This document shows, in pieces, positions 1-12,000 of a stretch of DNA of 64,000 nt. The position numbers were made by a program, and so were the translations under genes. This DNA comes from Cryptomeria japonica (lineage: Eukaryota; Streptophyta; Pinopsida; Cupressales; Cupressaceae): NCBI RefSeq assembly GCF_030272615.1, contig NC_081407.1, forward strand, positions 266,733,574-266,797,573. Reading direction: 5' to 3'. The notes beneath the pieces were generated by a model. That model saw nothing but the letters and a program-made list of their open reading frames with translations, did not search any database and was not told the DNA's origin. How positions within the stretch are numbered: the first letter of the stretch is position 1; every line of letters begins with the position of its first letter.

Positions 1-378
1 GATTGAACATGTCGGCTTAATGCATTTACAACAATAATAAATCATCTCCATAGCGTGCCATGCTGATCTGGAAAAGATAAACCTGTCGGTGTAACCCTAG
101 ATAACCTGGACCTATTTGTCAGTAAAAGCAAATATGCAAATAAGAATATGCCAATGATTATTACTTCAAAGAAAGGTGTCCACATGATGTCTTCGACATT
201 ACCAGGTGTCTTCCATGTCAATGCAGGTACCGGTGAACATTATATCTTGTCGGTTAACCATATACCGGTGACTGTTTTGAACAGTTTACTGATTGCCGGT
301 GAATGTTGCTGGATCTCCAAAGTGGGTGTATTTAGTAGGTGTTGACATCAATGACAAAACCATACCAAAATACCAACA
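1..378 (-). repeat. Element A 3' LTR, partial
   Basis: Direct repeat of 5620-5997. On the minus strand the LTR starts with TGTTGG at 378, directly after the purine-rich tract. Its U3 start holds GTTGACATCAATGACAA (plus strand, 341-357), one arm of an inverted repeat whose other arm lies across the LTR border. Confidence 0.93.
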
Positions 379-392
379 ATCTCCCCCTTTGG
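379..392 (-). other. Polypurine tract of element A
   Basis: On the minus strand an AAAGGGGGAGAT tract ends at the 3' LTR border. This is the usual position of the plus-strand primer of LTR elements. The same tract with the same upstream context (CATCAATGCC) is found in B, C, D and E, with small changes in F. Confidence 0.85.
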
Positions 393-731
393 CATTGATG
401 GCAACACAAGATGGAAAAACCATCAAAGTGCCAAAATAGAAATGCCAAGTACAGAAACCAATTCTCCCTCTGGGAGTAATCATACCAAACTCTCATACCA
501 ATCTTTCCTCAAAAAGATAATGCATTTTTCAATATATCTTTCCTTAATGTTTTCCCATATATCTCTCCCCCTTTGACATCAAATGCCAAAGTCACAAAAA
601 GTCAAGTTCATACAAAATACCAACCAATTCAATATACCAACTACTCCCCCTGAGAAGTAGCTTCCTCATCAAATACCAGAATAAAAGATTTGTCCATTTA
701 ATTTTCCCAGTTGATGACAATCATCAACTAT

Positions 732-3700
732 CTAAGGCTCTACTGGTGGAGGTAAGACTCCAAGCTGATCTCTGAGATACTCAAAGGTTTCCTTAGGCAA
801 AGGTTTTGTAAAAATGTCTGCAAGCTATTCTTTAGTATTCACATAAACCAGTTTTATTTCCTTTTCTTCAACTTTTTCCCTTAGAAAATTTAGTTTGATA
901 GAAACATGTTTTGTTTTAGAATGTAATACTGGATTCTTAGATATATCAATTGCTGCAGTGTTATCACAATATATAGTAATAGGTTCCTTGCATTTTACCT
1001 TTATGTCTTTCAACATTTGCTTAAGCCAAAGTACCTGTGTACAGTTTGTTGCTGCTGCAACATATTCTGATTCTACAGTTGATAAAGATGTACAACTCTG
1101 TTTCTTACTTAACCAAGAAACTAATCTCTTTCCAAGAAAGAATGCTCCTCCAGTGGTGCTTTTTCTATCATCCACATCTCCTACCCAATTTGCATCTGTG
1201 TATGCATATAGATCAAAATCTTCATCTTTAGGATACCATAATCCAAGATTTGTTGTGCCTTGTAAGTACCGAAAAATCCTTTTTACTGTTGATTCATGAT
1301 TTTCCCTGGGATTACTCTGAAATCTAGAAACTATACATACTGCATTCATAATATCAAGTCTGGTTTGTGTCAAATACAGTAAACCTCCTATCATAGATTT
1401 GTATCTAGTTGGATTGACAGTTGTAGATTCATCCCTTTGAGATAATTTGTCATTTGTAGTCATAGGTGTGCTTACCGGTTTAGAGTTTTCCATCCCAAAT
1501 TTCTTAAGTAGTTCTTTCAAGTACTTAGATTGACTCAAAAATATGCCTTTATCAGTCTGTAAAATCTGCAATCCTAAAAAGAATTTTATTTCTCCAATCA
1601 TAGACATTTCAAATTCATGTTGTGTTTTAAGAGAAAATTCTTTGCATAATCCATCTTCTCCTCCAAAGATTATATCATCAACAAATACTTCCATAATCAA
1701 GATGTCATCATTAGTTACTTTTTAATATAAATTGCTATCTGCATTTCCTTTAGTAAAACCAATTATTAAAAGATACTTATCCAATCTTGTAGACCAGGCT
1801 CTTGGAGCTTGTTTTAGTCCATACAGAGCTTTTCTTAATCTGCAAACCATATCATTGTTATCTGTCAAAGAAAATCCATCAGTTTGTTCAATATAAACTT
1901 CTTCAAGATCTCCAATCAAAAATGCACATTTAATATCCATTTGATAAACTTTGTAATCCTTGTGAGCTGCAAAGGCCAAGAATAATCTAACTGCCTCAAT
2001 TATGGCTACCGGTGCAAAAGTTTCATTGTAATCAACTCCCTCTTTCTGAGAATATCCCTTACACACTAGTCTTGCTTTATTCCTGGCAACCTTACCATCT
2101 TCATTGAGTTTGTTTCTAAATACCCATTTGGTTCCAATTACATTTTTATTTTCAGGCCGGGGAACTAATGTCCAAGTATTATTTTTCTCAATTTGTCCTA
2201 ATTCTTCTTCCATAGCTTTAATCCAGAATTTATCTTCACATGCCTCATTGATAGATAATGGTTCAATTTGAGAAATAAGACATACCTCTTCATTTGCCAA
2301 TCTTCCTCTTGTCATGACTCCTTTAAATTTGCTTCCAATTATCTGATCTTCAAAATGATTCAGTCTTACATACCGGGGTGTCTTAGTCTGTTGTTGTTAT
2401 TCAATTACTGTGGTATCCTCTGATGATACCGGAGTAATTGGATCATTATTCTGTACCGGTGGATTTGGTGTTGGTTCATTTGTCATAATTTCTGTTACTG
2501 GTTCAGAGTCTATATACCTTGAAGTTCCTCTGAATTGTTCATCAATCTTTACATTTGTACTCTCAACAATTTTTTGTAGTCTTTTATTAAAACATCTATA
2601 AGCTTTACTCTTAGATGAATAACCAAGAAATATTCCTTCATCACTTCTAGGATCAAACTTGTCAATATACTCATCTCTTCTAATATAACATTTACTTCCA
2701 AAAATTCTGAAATACTTAAGAGTAGGAGTATTACCAAACCATAGTTCATGAGGGGTCTTACCGGTTTCACCTTTGATGTGAACTTTGTTGAATGTATAGA
2801 CAGCAGTGCTTACTGCCTCTCTCCAGTACACATGTGGTAGATTTGCTTCTGATAACATACTTCTTGCTGCATCCAAAATAGTTCTGTTTTTCCTTTCAAC
2901 AACTCCATTCTATTGTGGTGTCTGAGGTGCTGATAATTGTCTTTTGATTCCATTTACTTCACAGAAGGTATTAAAATCTCTAGATGTGAATTCTCCTCCT
3001 TGATCTGATCTTAAACATTTAATTTTCTTACCGGTTTCATTTTCAACCATTGCTTTGAATAGTTTGAACTTCCCAAGTGCTTCTGATTTTTCTCTGAGAA
3101 AAGTAACCCAACACATTCTAGAATAATCATCAATAATTAGGATAAAATATCTATCACCTTGTAAGCTTTTAGTTCTAGCCGGACCACATAAATCAGTGTG
3201 AATTAAATCAAGAGCATTATTGGATTTTTCTGGAATACTTTTGAAACTAGCTCTAACTTGTTTTCCAAATTGACATTCCTTGCAAATTGTATTCTGAGGT
3301 TTCACAATTTTAGGTAGATCTCTAACTGCCTTAGAAGTACTGATTTTTACCATGCAATCAAAATTTACATGACATAGTCTTTTATGCCATAGCCAACTTT
3401 CATCTATATGAGCAATTAAGCATGCCTTTTCACTGTTATTCAAATGAAAGATATTACCTCTAGTCTGATTACCGGTTACAATTTCCAAACCAGTTCTATT
3501 CATGATTTTGCATTTTCCATTTTTAAATTGTAACTGAAAACCTTTCTCAACTAATTGACCAACACTTAAAAGATTATGTTTTAATCCTTCAACATAGTAA
3601 ACATTGTTAGTGTTATGTTTACCATCAAGAGATATTGAACCCTTACCTTTGATTGAACAGGCTTTGTCATCTCCGGATCTTACTAAACCTCCATTGTATT

Positions 3701-4883
3701 CTTGAAAGTTCAAGAATTTACCTTTGTCTCCAGTCATGTGATGTGAGCATCCTGAGTCAATAATCCATTCATCCTTTGATTCCACTTTAGCTGCTAGGGC
3801 TTGTTCTACCGGTTGAGCAATAGGTACCGGTTGATCTTCTGTTATAGCAACAAAGACCCATCCGTTGTCTGCTGAATCTTCATCAGAATCATCAGTCACA
3901 CCTTCATCAGCAATGTAACAAGATTTATCTTTGTTTTTGTTAAATTTGTATCTCTGATATTCAGGATTAGGTTTGTATGTCCTTCAAGCTTCTTCTCTTA
4001 GTCTAGCATGTCTATCAGGGCATCTTGAAGCCATATGACCAATCTTATTGTAGTTGAAACATTTAAAGGGTGCTTTACCTTCATACTTACTTCCAATTGG
4101 ACCTTTTGGCATTTTCCTTGCAAATAGTGCTTCAAGTTCTTCAAGTTCTTCATTCTCCTTCCTAGTTTCTTCAAGTTCTCTTGCATAAAAGGCTCTCTAG
4201 TCTAATTTATCAAAAGATGGAGTAGATGATGTTGATGCTTTGAAGGCCAAATCAGTTTTTATAGTAGCAACAGGACCAAATTCCTCAATTTCAAAAGCTA
4301 AAATTTTTCCAATCAATGTATCCCTAGTTACTGATGTATTAGGCATTGTTCTCAACTCATTAATAGCAGTAACCTTCATTTTATATGCCAGTGGAAAACC
4401 TCTTAAGATTTTTGAAACAATCTCATCTTCACTCAAGGTTCCTCCACAACATTTGATACCTAAAACAATTTCATTTACTCTTTCCATAAAAGCAGAAATT
4501 CTTTCATCTTCTTCCATTTTCAGATGTTCATACCTGACTCGGAAGCTTTCAAGTTTTGCAATTTTGACTATGGAATCCCCTTCATTCATTGTTTCCAAAT
4601 GATCCCAAATAGCTTTTGCAGTAGATCTATCTGATAACCCCATGATTTGTTGATCTGATAATGTGCTCAAGAGTGCTTCTCTTGCTTTGCAATCATTTTC
4701 TTCATCTTTAGCTAAAATAATAGGAGCAGGCTAACCAGCTACAGTAGCAGTATAACCATTCTTAGTAACTTCCCAGATGTCTTTACCAATGCAATTCAGA
4801 TGTGTCTCCATTCTGATTTTCCATATCCCATAGTTGGTTCCATCAAGTTTAGGACTATCCTTTCTGAAATAATTAGTAGACAT
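732..4883 (-). pseudogene. Element A gag-pol polyprotein, one frame with seven nonsense codons
   Basis: A single reading frame of 1,384 codons runs from the ATG at 4883 to the stop at 732. It is broken only by in-frame stops near 4731, 4197, 3984, 2910, 2397, 1722 and 825; I see no frameshift. Order: gag (about residues 1-270), a zinc knuckle at 4023-4064 whose second Cys is Tyr (CFNYNKIGHMASRC), aspartic protease (IIDSGCSHHMTG near 3750), integrase with His-His-Cys-Cys zinc region and the D...D-35-E triad (the stop at 2910 falls between the last D and E), reverse transcriptase (first Asp in [11 protein letters not shown] box in FVDDIIFGG) and RNase H (YTDANWVGD, CDNTAAI). Several stops look like CAG-to-TAG or CGA-to-TGA changes. 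Not functional without read-through or help in trans. Confidence 0.93.
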
Positions 4884-4926
4884 TGGATCTCCTCAAGTTG
4901 TTAAACTTCTGCAAAAAGAGGACTAG

Positions 4927-4938
4927 GCTCTGATACCA
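4927..4938 (-). other. Primer-binding site of element A
   Basis: The minus strand reads TGGTATCAGAGC three bases from the end of the 5' LTR. This matches the 3' end of plant initiator tRNA-Met, the usual copia primer. Confidence 0.9.
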
Positions 4939-4940
4939 AT

Positions 4941-5997
4941 TGTAGGTCCCGGGGACAACTGAGAGGGGGGGGTGAATTAGTTGTCTAATAAATTCAAACA
5001 AAAATCTTATTAACCAACTCAATGCTTAGTACCGGTAAGACAGTTGAGTATGTCGGTAAACAATGTTAATAGAAAATTGCTATGTCGGTAAGAATTAATG
5101 CATGAAACATAAACATAAAGTCATCCACAACACATGACACAAATATTTGTACGTGGAAACCCTGTAAGGGGAAAAACCACGGTGGGAAACCTTACCCACA
5201 ATCAGATGATACTACTGCAAATAGTAAGTGTACAAAGAGGGGTCTGCACATGCAGAAAGGCCAACAGCCTAGAGCTCACTGCTCAATCACAAATGGGAGT
5301 CACACTGACTACAGTTGGATGGTTAAATCCAATGAGAATGTACTGCACAAAATAGCATCTTCATATGCTGGATTCAGTACCTGTGTAATGCTGATAAGCT
5401 TCTACAAAAACCTAACTTCACCTTCAAATGATGTCTTCGTGTGTATCTCTGCTTGATTTCGCATATATCCTTCCTTAAATCTTTTTTGCATTCCACACTT
5501 GATCTTACAAATAAGATCTTACATTTATACTATACCCTAAGACCAATTTTAGTAGGTTGGCTCTACAAGATATTACAATAAAATATTTTACAAATAATAC
5601 AATAGCTGATGCAATAACCGATTGAACATGTCGGCTTAATGAATTTACAACAATAATAAATCATCTCCATAGCGTGCCATGCTGATCTGGAAAAGATAAA
5701 CCTACTGGTGTAACCCTAGATAACCTGGACCTATTTGTCAGTAAAAGCAAATATGCAAATAAGAATATGCCAATGATTATTACTTCAAAGAAAGGTGTCC
5801 ACATGATGTCTTCGACATTACCAGGTGTCTTCCATGTCAATGCAGGTACCGGTGAACATTATATCCTATCGGTTAACCATATACCGGTGACTGTTTTGAA
5901 CAGTTTACTGATTGCCAGTGAATGTTGTTGGATCTCCAAAGTGGGTGTATTTAGTAGGTGTTGACATCAATGACAAAACCATACCAAAATACCAACA
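4941..5997 (-). repeat. Element A 5' LTR, complete (1,057 bp)
   Basis: Bounded by TG and CA, and next to the primer-binding site. Near its U5 end it has a C-run module (plus strand GAGAGGGGGGGGTGAATTAG, about 4960-4980). About 180 bases further in it has the module ACGTGGAAACCC...GGGAAAAACCACGGTGGGA. Both modules recur in every copia-type LTR of this window. Short ORFs inside the LTR are chance. Confidence 0.95.
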
Positions 5998-6422
5998 AGT
6001 TCGAAGTGGATTCTCTTAATTGAATCATCGTATTTTGGTAGTTAGTGAGTGTGAAACATAGGTTGGAAAAGTTTTGATAATGGTTAAGGGAAAATTTTAT
6101 CTCAATGTCAATTGTAGATTATCAATAAAAAAAAATTGCAAGTCACTATCTGGCAAGGAAAAGGTAATTTTGGTAGAGATAGATTGGTACCAAGAGATGA
6201 AATCAATAATTTTCTCATTCGGGTTTTGCTCAAAATGAACAAGGTCAGCTATGGTGACCATGCTTCTAATGTTTTCTTGAAACCATTTGAGCAACAAATC
6301 CATTAGTTGATCAAACATCTAGATTGAATGATCTAGTAAGGAGCTATACCACTCTAACGCATTTCCCTTGAGGGACCAAGAGAATAGCTTAAGAAGCATA
6401 AAATCCAAATTGTGGTAATCAT
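5998..6422 (-). pseudogene. Ty3/gypsy-like gag remnant, downstream part
   Basis: The minus strand from 6422 reads a retrotransposon gag core: DYHNLDFMLLKLFSWSLKG, then ALEWYSSL, an in-frame stop near 6319, then WFQENIRSM and EQNPNEKIIDFISWYQS. This fits the gag pattern of plant gypsy elements (leucine-rich line, KG.ALEWY, later QKPNES-like stretch). It stops at 6097, and what follows to 5998 is degraded. It is the most downstream piece in the window of a gag sequence whose earlier parts lie at 7179-7204, 28583-28678 and probably 39106-40478. Non-functional. Confidence 0.72.
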
Positions 6423-6451
6423 TATAGACACTTAAAATTTTCCTACCCTAA

Positions 6452-6677
6452 TTAAATAAATATTTTATTTATTTAACTACTTTATCCTAAGCCTTCTATT
6501 AATTAAATATATTTTTATTAATTTAATTAATTCACTAATCCTCTTCTAGCCTTACTCCATTTAAATAAATATTTTTTTATTTATTTAAATTAGTCTTTCC
6601 CTAAATTAAATATTGTATTCATTTAATTGGCCCCACTTCTACTATTAATTAAATAAATTTGTATTTATTTAATTAAT
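6452..6677. repeat. Five successive AT-rich palindromes
   Basis: Inverted repeats at about 6452-6476, 6499-6530, 6559-6590, 6604-6628 and 6644-6677. Each is built from arms such as TTAATTAAAT and ATTTAATTAA around a short T-rich centre, and they are separated by C/T-rich spacers. They lie 160-390 bases upstream of the TATA box. Confidence 0.8.
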
Positions 6678-6838
6678 TCATTAGTTTTTTCCCTCCATGA
6701 CACTTGTCATTCATCTCTTAATTTTACCATGAACCACCTCTCTAATAGTTTCCTATTTCCTATACTTACCCCCTAATCTGACTCGGTCATTTATCCCTCC
6801 ACCTCTTAACCCTAGCTCTCAATTTTTAGAGTGCTCTC

Positions 6839-6844
6839 TATAAA
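6839..6844 (+). promoter_or_regulatory. TATA box of the solo LTR
   Basis: TATAAA within CTCTATAAAAGAG, followed by C/T-rich sequence typical of plant start regions. It is the likely U3 promoter of the solo LTR. Present activity is unknown. Confidence 0.5.
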
Positions 6845-7204
6845 AGAGACATTTTCCCTATCATTCCAAATAGAATTCAAGTACAAGCACCTACACTCTA
6901 TCGAATTGCATACACAACCACAATTTGTTCTCTATAAAGCTCTTGTGCACACATAAATCTAAGAGCAACCATAATACATCAAGCAAGATCAATGGAGATA
7001 TGAGGACAACAAAGACAAGCCTTTGGAGAATGCTTATAAAAAAATAATGTTTATATTTTATTTCATATTTTCATGTTGTTAGGATCTTCATTGGCTTTTA
7101 TGTTGGATTCATTGTAAAACTAGGTTTAGTGGTTGAATCTCACAAGTTTTACAATAATTTTAATTCCCAATTTCAACATAAACAATCACTACACGTGGTT
7201 ATAA

Positions 7205-8703
7205 TGTTAGTTAGATGAGAGGGGGGGGTGAATCAGATAAACTCACAATACAATGATCTATCCAGATTCAACCTCGGTAGAACTAACTTGATATGAAACT
7301 ATCACTGTAAATCATTCAAACTCATAAACTGATAAACTTGAAACATCAAAACACATTTAACACTAGATTTAACGTGGAAACCCAAATAGGGAAAAACCAC
7401 TGTGGGATTTCGGACCCACTAAGAAAATATACTCTTCTAGAGTATGCTCGGTTAAAAGCCAATCATGTTAAAGACTACATAAACACATTGCTAGATGTGA
7501 CCCGGTCAAGGGATTTCCCTTAGATCTATCAGAATCTTGCACTTTGTTAGAAGTGACCTTGTCAAAGGATTTCAAACACTCATTCAGAATGTTACCTTGC
7601 TAGAGGATTTACAAATAAGACTGTTAGGTCCACTCGGTTAAGATATTTCTTGTCAATTACAAAGATAAATAACAGTAATAACATATATCTACAACTTCAC
7701 ATCTGAAATGTTAAAGCAGACTCTATGTGCTCAAAATAATATGGTCAAAAGACTTATCTTCCTCCTTGCTGGGCTTCTCAATCTGTTCTTCAATCAGATC
7801 TCCACTCTTATGTACTCGGTAATCACCTCTGCAGTATCACTGCTCTTCTATTTGCCCGCATATGTTGTTCATCAACTATTCCTTATTTATAAGCAATTCC
7901 TAACTGCTTAATCTCATTAATCACATTTCCCATGATTAATCTTAGCCATCAGATCATAAAACTTGACTAGGTTCATTGAATCCTTCGAACTCAAAAATGT
8001 TTTATCTTGCCTTGAAACTTGTATACCTTCCTTGGTACTTGTGCTCGGTTATGACCGTTCAATCTGTGTTGTAGATCTAACTCTTGAATTTTCATTGTCA
8101 TTCATCCTTAACAAACTTCTTGCACGACATTCCAATCTTCTATAAATCTCAAACTCATTGGCATCCTTCATTTAATAATGTATTTATTCATCCAATGCAT
8201 TATGTTACTACTCAGTTGATACTCGGTAAATACTGAACTTTACTCGGTAACTTCTTTCTTCTTTAACCGACACTGATAACCTCGGTGTTTACTGACTAGC
8301 TCCTTGCTCAATAAAATAGAATAGTATCAAACCTTTACTCATTGTATTACATGAAATCTTTTCTCCTTCTTATTCAGTCTTCGAATACACATATATAGGA
8401 TATCAAAACAATCAAAATAACATAATCTCATCACTGTCTAACTCGGTAATAGTTTCCCATTGAATAACTTATTACTCCCCTTCATTTTCACATTCTTTCT
8501 GTGTCACTTACCAACATCTTTATACTCATCAAAATATACTCTTTAAGATATGGCAACATCATACTGAATCAGAAAATCAATTGCTTGACATCAATGACAA
8601 AATAATATTATTAAGACAGTAATCATCCTTAATCAATTATATCATCAATCTCCAACAACCTTCTCAATATCATCATACCAACAAACTTAATGTAATGCCA
8701 ACA
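7205..8703 (-). repeat. B/C family LTR, left copy (1,499 bp)
   Basis: TGTTAG...CCAACA. It is 3' LTR of copy B, followed directly by the polypurine tract (8704 onward). It carries the U5 C-run module (near 7215) and the ACGTGGAAACCC...GGGAAAAACCAC module (near 7370). Of the three LTRs it appears the most diverged in the stretches I compared. Confidence 0.93.
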
Positions 8704-9072
8704 ATCTCCCCCTTTGGCATTGATGGCAATACCAACTTGATTTATTCCAATTGATTCGGACTATTGTTATTCTTCTCTTGTTATCCTTGAGTTGTAAACT
8801 TCTCATGTAATCTTCTCCCCCTGTCATTAGTCTTCTCCCCTTTTGACAACAATGCCAAAAGTAAAACTAATCCATGATTACTTCCCCTATGAAGTAATTA
8901 CCTTGTTGTTAAAACATATACAAATGTATCATCTCAGTCTCGGTCAAGGCATCTTGTCTTCATTCACTGTTTCCTGCACAAGTTTAGGCAACCTCCTAAA
9001 GTGTGTAAATCAGCATCAACTCACAAATAGTATTCTGTAGAGTTATAGAATTGATGCTTTCACCGAACTCTA

Positions 9073-12000
9073 TCAGTGAGTACTGGATAGGGGTAGGACC
9101 CCTAAATTACTTCTGAGATACTCAAAAGTGTCCCTTGGCAGTAGCTTTGTGAAGATGTATGCTATTTGTTCCTTTGTGCTAACATACTCCAGCACAACTT
9201 TCTTTTCTTGAACTTCTTCTCTTAGATAATGATACTTTATAGAGATATGCTTTGTCTTAGAGTGCATTACCAGATTCTTTGAAATGCTAATAGCACTTGA
9301 ATTATCACAAAATATAGTTACTACCTCGGTAACTGTCTCATTCATACCTTCCAACAATTGTTTGATCCATGCTATATAGGTACAATTCAATGTTGCAATG
9401 ACATATTCAACTTCAGTTGTTGACTGTGAAATGCATCCTTGTTTCTTGCTAAGCCAACTCACTAGTCTTTCTCCCAAAAAGAAAGCTCCACCACTTGTGC
9501 TTTTCCTGTCATCAATATTTCCTGCCCAATCAGCATCAGTATAGACTTTTAAGTTAAAATCATTCCTCTTTTTATATAGTAAACCATAATCTTCAGTGCC
9601 TCTCAAGTATCTGAAAATTCTCTTGATTGCTGTCATATGGGTTTCTTTGGGATCTATAGAAAATCTTGCAGCTATACCTACTGCATGTGCTATATCAGGC
9701 CTGTTGTGAACTACATATTGCAACTTTCCAATCATAGATCGGTAAAGTGTCTCATCAACAGATGCAGATTCATCATTCTTTGATAGTTTACAATTAGTAG
9801 TCATAGGAGTACTTACATGTTTAGAATCCTCCATTCCAAATTTCTTCAAGATTTCCTTTATATACTTGGATTGAGTAATGAAAATCCCATTTTTCATTTG
9901 CAGTATTTGTAAACCTATAAAATACTTTATTTCACCGATTAATGACATCTCAAATTCTTTGCACATTTCATTTCCAAAGTTCTTGCATAAAGAATCATTT
10001 CCACAAAAAATAATATCATCAACAAATATGGCTGAAATCAGTATTCCATTATCTTCATCATTCTTCATATACATGTTGTTGTTTTCACTAGTTCTCATAA
10101 ATCCAATCTTGAATAAGTAAGAGTGCAACCTTTCATACCATGCTCTAGGTGCTTTCTTTAGGCCATATAAAGCTTTGTTTAGCTTACATACCTGATCTTT
10201 ATTCTTCTCTTCAATAAATCCTTGAGGTTGTTCAATATAGACTTCTTCTTCTAGTATACCATTCAAAAATGCAGATTTAACATCCATTTGATATACCTTG
10301 AAATTTTTGTAAGCAGCATATGCCAACAATGTTCTCACTCCCTCAAGTCTTGCCACAGGTGCAAAAGTCTCACCATAGTCTATTCCTTCTTCTTGAGCAT
10401 AACCTTTGCAAACTAGCCTTCCGTTATTCCAAATAAACTCACCTTTTTCATTTAGCTTATTTCTGAAAATCCACTTTGTACCGATTACATTTTTCTCTTT
10501 TGGTCTTGGGACCAGTGTCCATGTTTCATTTTTCTTGATTTGTTCAATCTCTTCTGTCATAGCACTCACCCAATCTTCATTGCTTAATGCCTCTTTTACT
10601 ATCCTCGGTTCAAACTCGGATATCAGACACGTGTTCTGTCTCAGTTTGTTCCTTGCCATCACTAGATCATCCTTATCTCCTATAATCTGACGTATGCATG
10701 ATTTCTTCTGACATATTTTGCTAATATAGGCTCGATAGGCTCTGTATAATCTTCTTCATCACTCGATAACTGAGTATTTTCTTCATCGGATTTCTCGGTT
10801 AGACATCTCAGTTGTACATATACAAACTCTTCATAATCTTCTAGTTCTTTGGAGTTTCCTTCATCATTCCTTTCTACAAATTCATCAATTTTCACATTTT
10901 CACTTTCCACTATTTTGTTAGATGATTTGATCAGACATTTAAATGCTTTACTCCTAGAGGAATAACCAAGAAATGTTCCTTCCTCACTTTTCTGATCAAA
11001 TTTTCCATTTCTGTCATCTTTGTGAACATAACATTTACTTCCAAATATTTTAAAATACCTTGCATTTGGTTTCTTGTCATACCAGATTTCATACGGTGTC
11101 TTCATAGTTACTTTCTTTAGTTGTACTCGATTCAGGGTGTAAACTGCAGTCCTTATTGCTTCTCTCCAAAAGATTTGAGGGACTCTCTTTTCTATCATCA
11201 AAGTTCTGGCACAATCTACAATTGATCTGTTTCTTCTTTCAGCTATCCCATTTTGTTGTGGTGTTCTCGGTGCAGACACTTGTCTCTTTATACCATGATC
11301 ATTGCAGAATAAGTTAAATTCATCTTAAATGAACTCTCCTCCTCTATCAGATCTTAGACATTTCAACTGTCTTCCTGTTTCATTTTCAACTCTTGCCTTA
11401 TACCATTTGAACATTTGAAAGGCTTCTGATTTCTCTTTTAAAAACATAACTGACATCATCCTTGAGTAATCATCCACAAATAATATGAAGTATTTATCAC
11501 CATAATAACTTTGAACTTTCATAGGACCACAAATATCAGTGTGTACAAGATCTAAAATTCCTTTAGAAGTGTAAGACTACTTGTAAAGCTTGATTTTGTC
11601 ATCTTACCCATCTGGCATCCTTTGCATATTGCATTCTTAGGGTTTTCCAAGCTCGGTAGACCTCTTACTCTGTGCTTCTTACTTATTTTGATCAGGTTAT
11701 CAAAATTTACATGACAAAACCTTTTATTCCATAACCCGGTATCTTCTATTTTTTAATACAGACAATTGTTCCGAGTTGAGTCAAAATGAAATGTATTACC
11801 TCTTGTTTGAGTCCAGGTAGCAGCCAACTTTCCATGTTTGTCATGAACTTTGACAATTCCTTTCTGAAATTCTATTCGGTATCCTGTATTGTTTAGCTGT
11901 GCTACACTCAACAAATTGTATTTCAGACCTTCAACCCAATATACATCATCACATTTAGAATTGTCAAGAAGTGTGATAGATCCTTTACCTTTCACAGGAC

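Larger units (their letters stand above)
1..5997 (-). mobile_element. Ty1-copia LTR retrotransposon A (left end cut by window)
   Basis: The element lies on the minus strand: 5' LTR at the right (4941-5997), primer-binding site at 4927-4938, gag-pol at 732-4883, polypurine tract just right of the left LTR (379-392), and 3' LTR at 1-378, of which only the last 378 bases are in the window. Base 1 of the window matches base 5620, so about 680 bases of the left LTR lie outside. The two LTRs differ at roughly 8 of 378 compared positions, which suggests a fairly recent insertion. Gag-pol order (gag, protease, integrase, reverse transcriptase, RNase H) is that of Ty1-copia. The right flank (from 5998) is gypsy-type gag sequence, so A is a further insertion into the same old element. 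The target duplication cannot be checked because the left flank is missing. Confidence 0.95.
6423..7178 (+). repeat. Probable solo LTR with TATA box, inserted in gypsy gag
   Basis: The gag reading frame is interrupted between TTTA (minus strand, up to 7179) and GATTACC (from about 6420). The inserted block ends in TTCAACA at 7178 and starts near TATAGACACTT, which may be a mutated TG terminus. It holds five AT-rich palindromes (6452-6677), a TATA box (6839-6844) and a transcript-leader-like stretch, as an LTR would. No clean target duplication was found, so the left border is approximate by a few bases. There are no ORFs of note. Confidence 0.55.
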
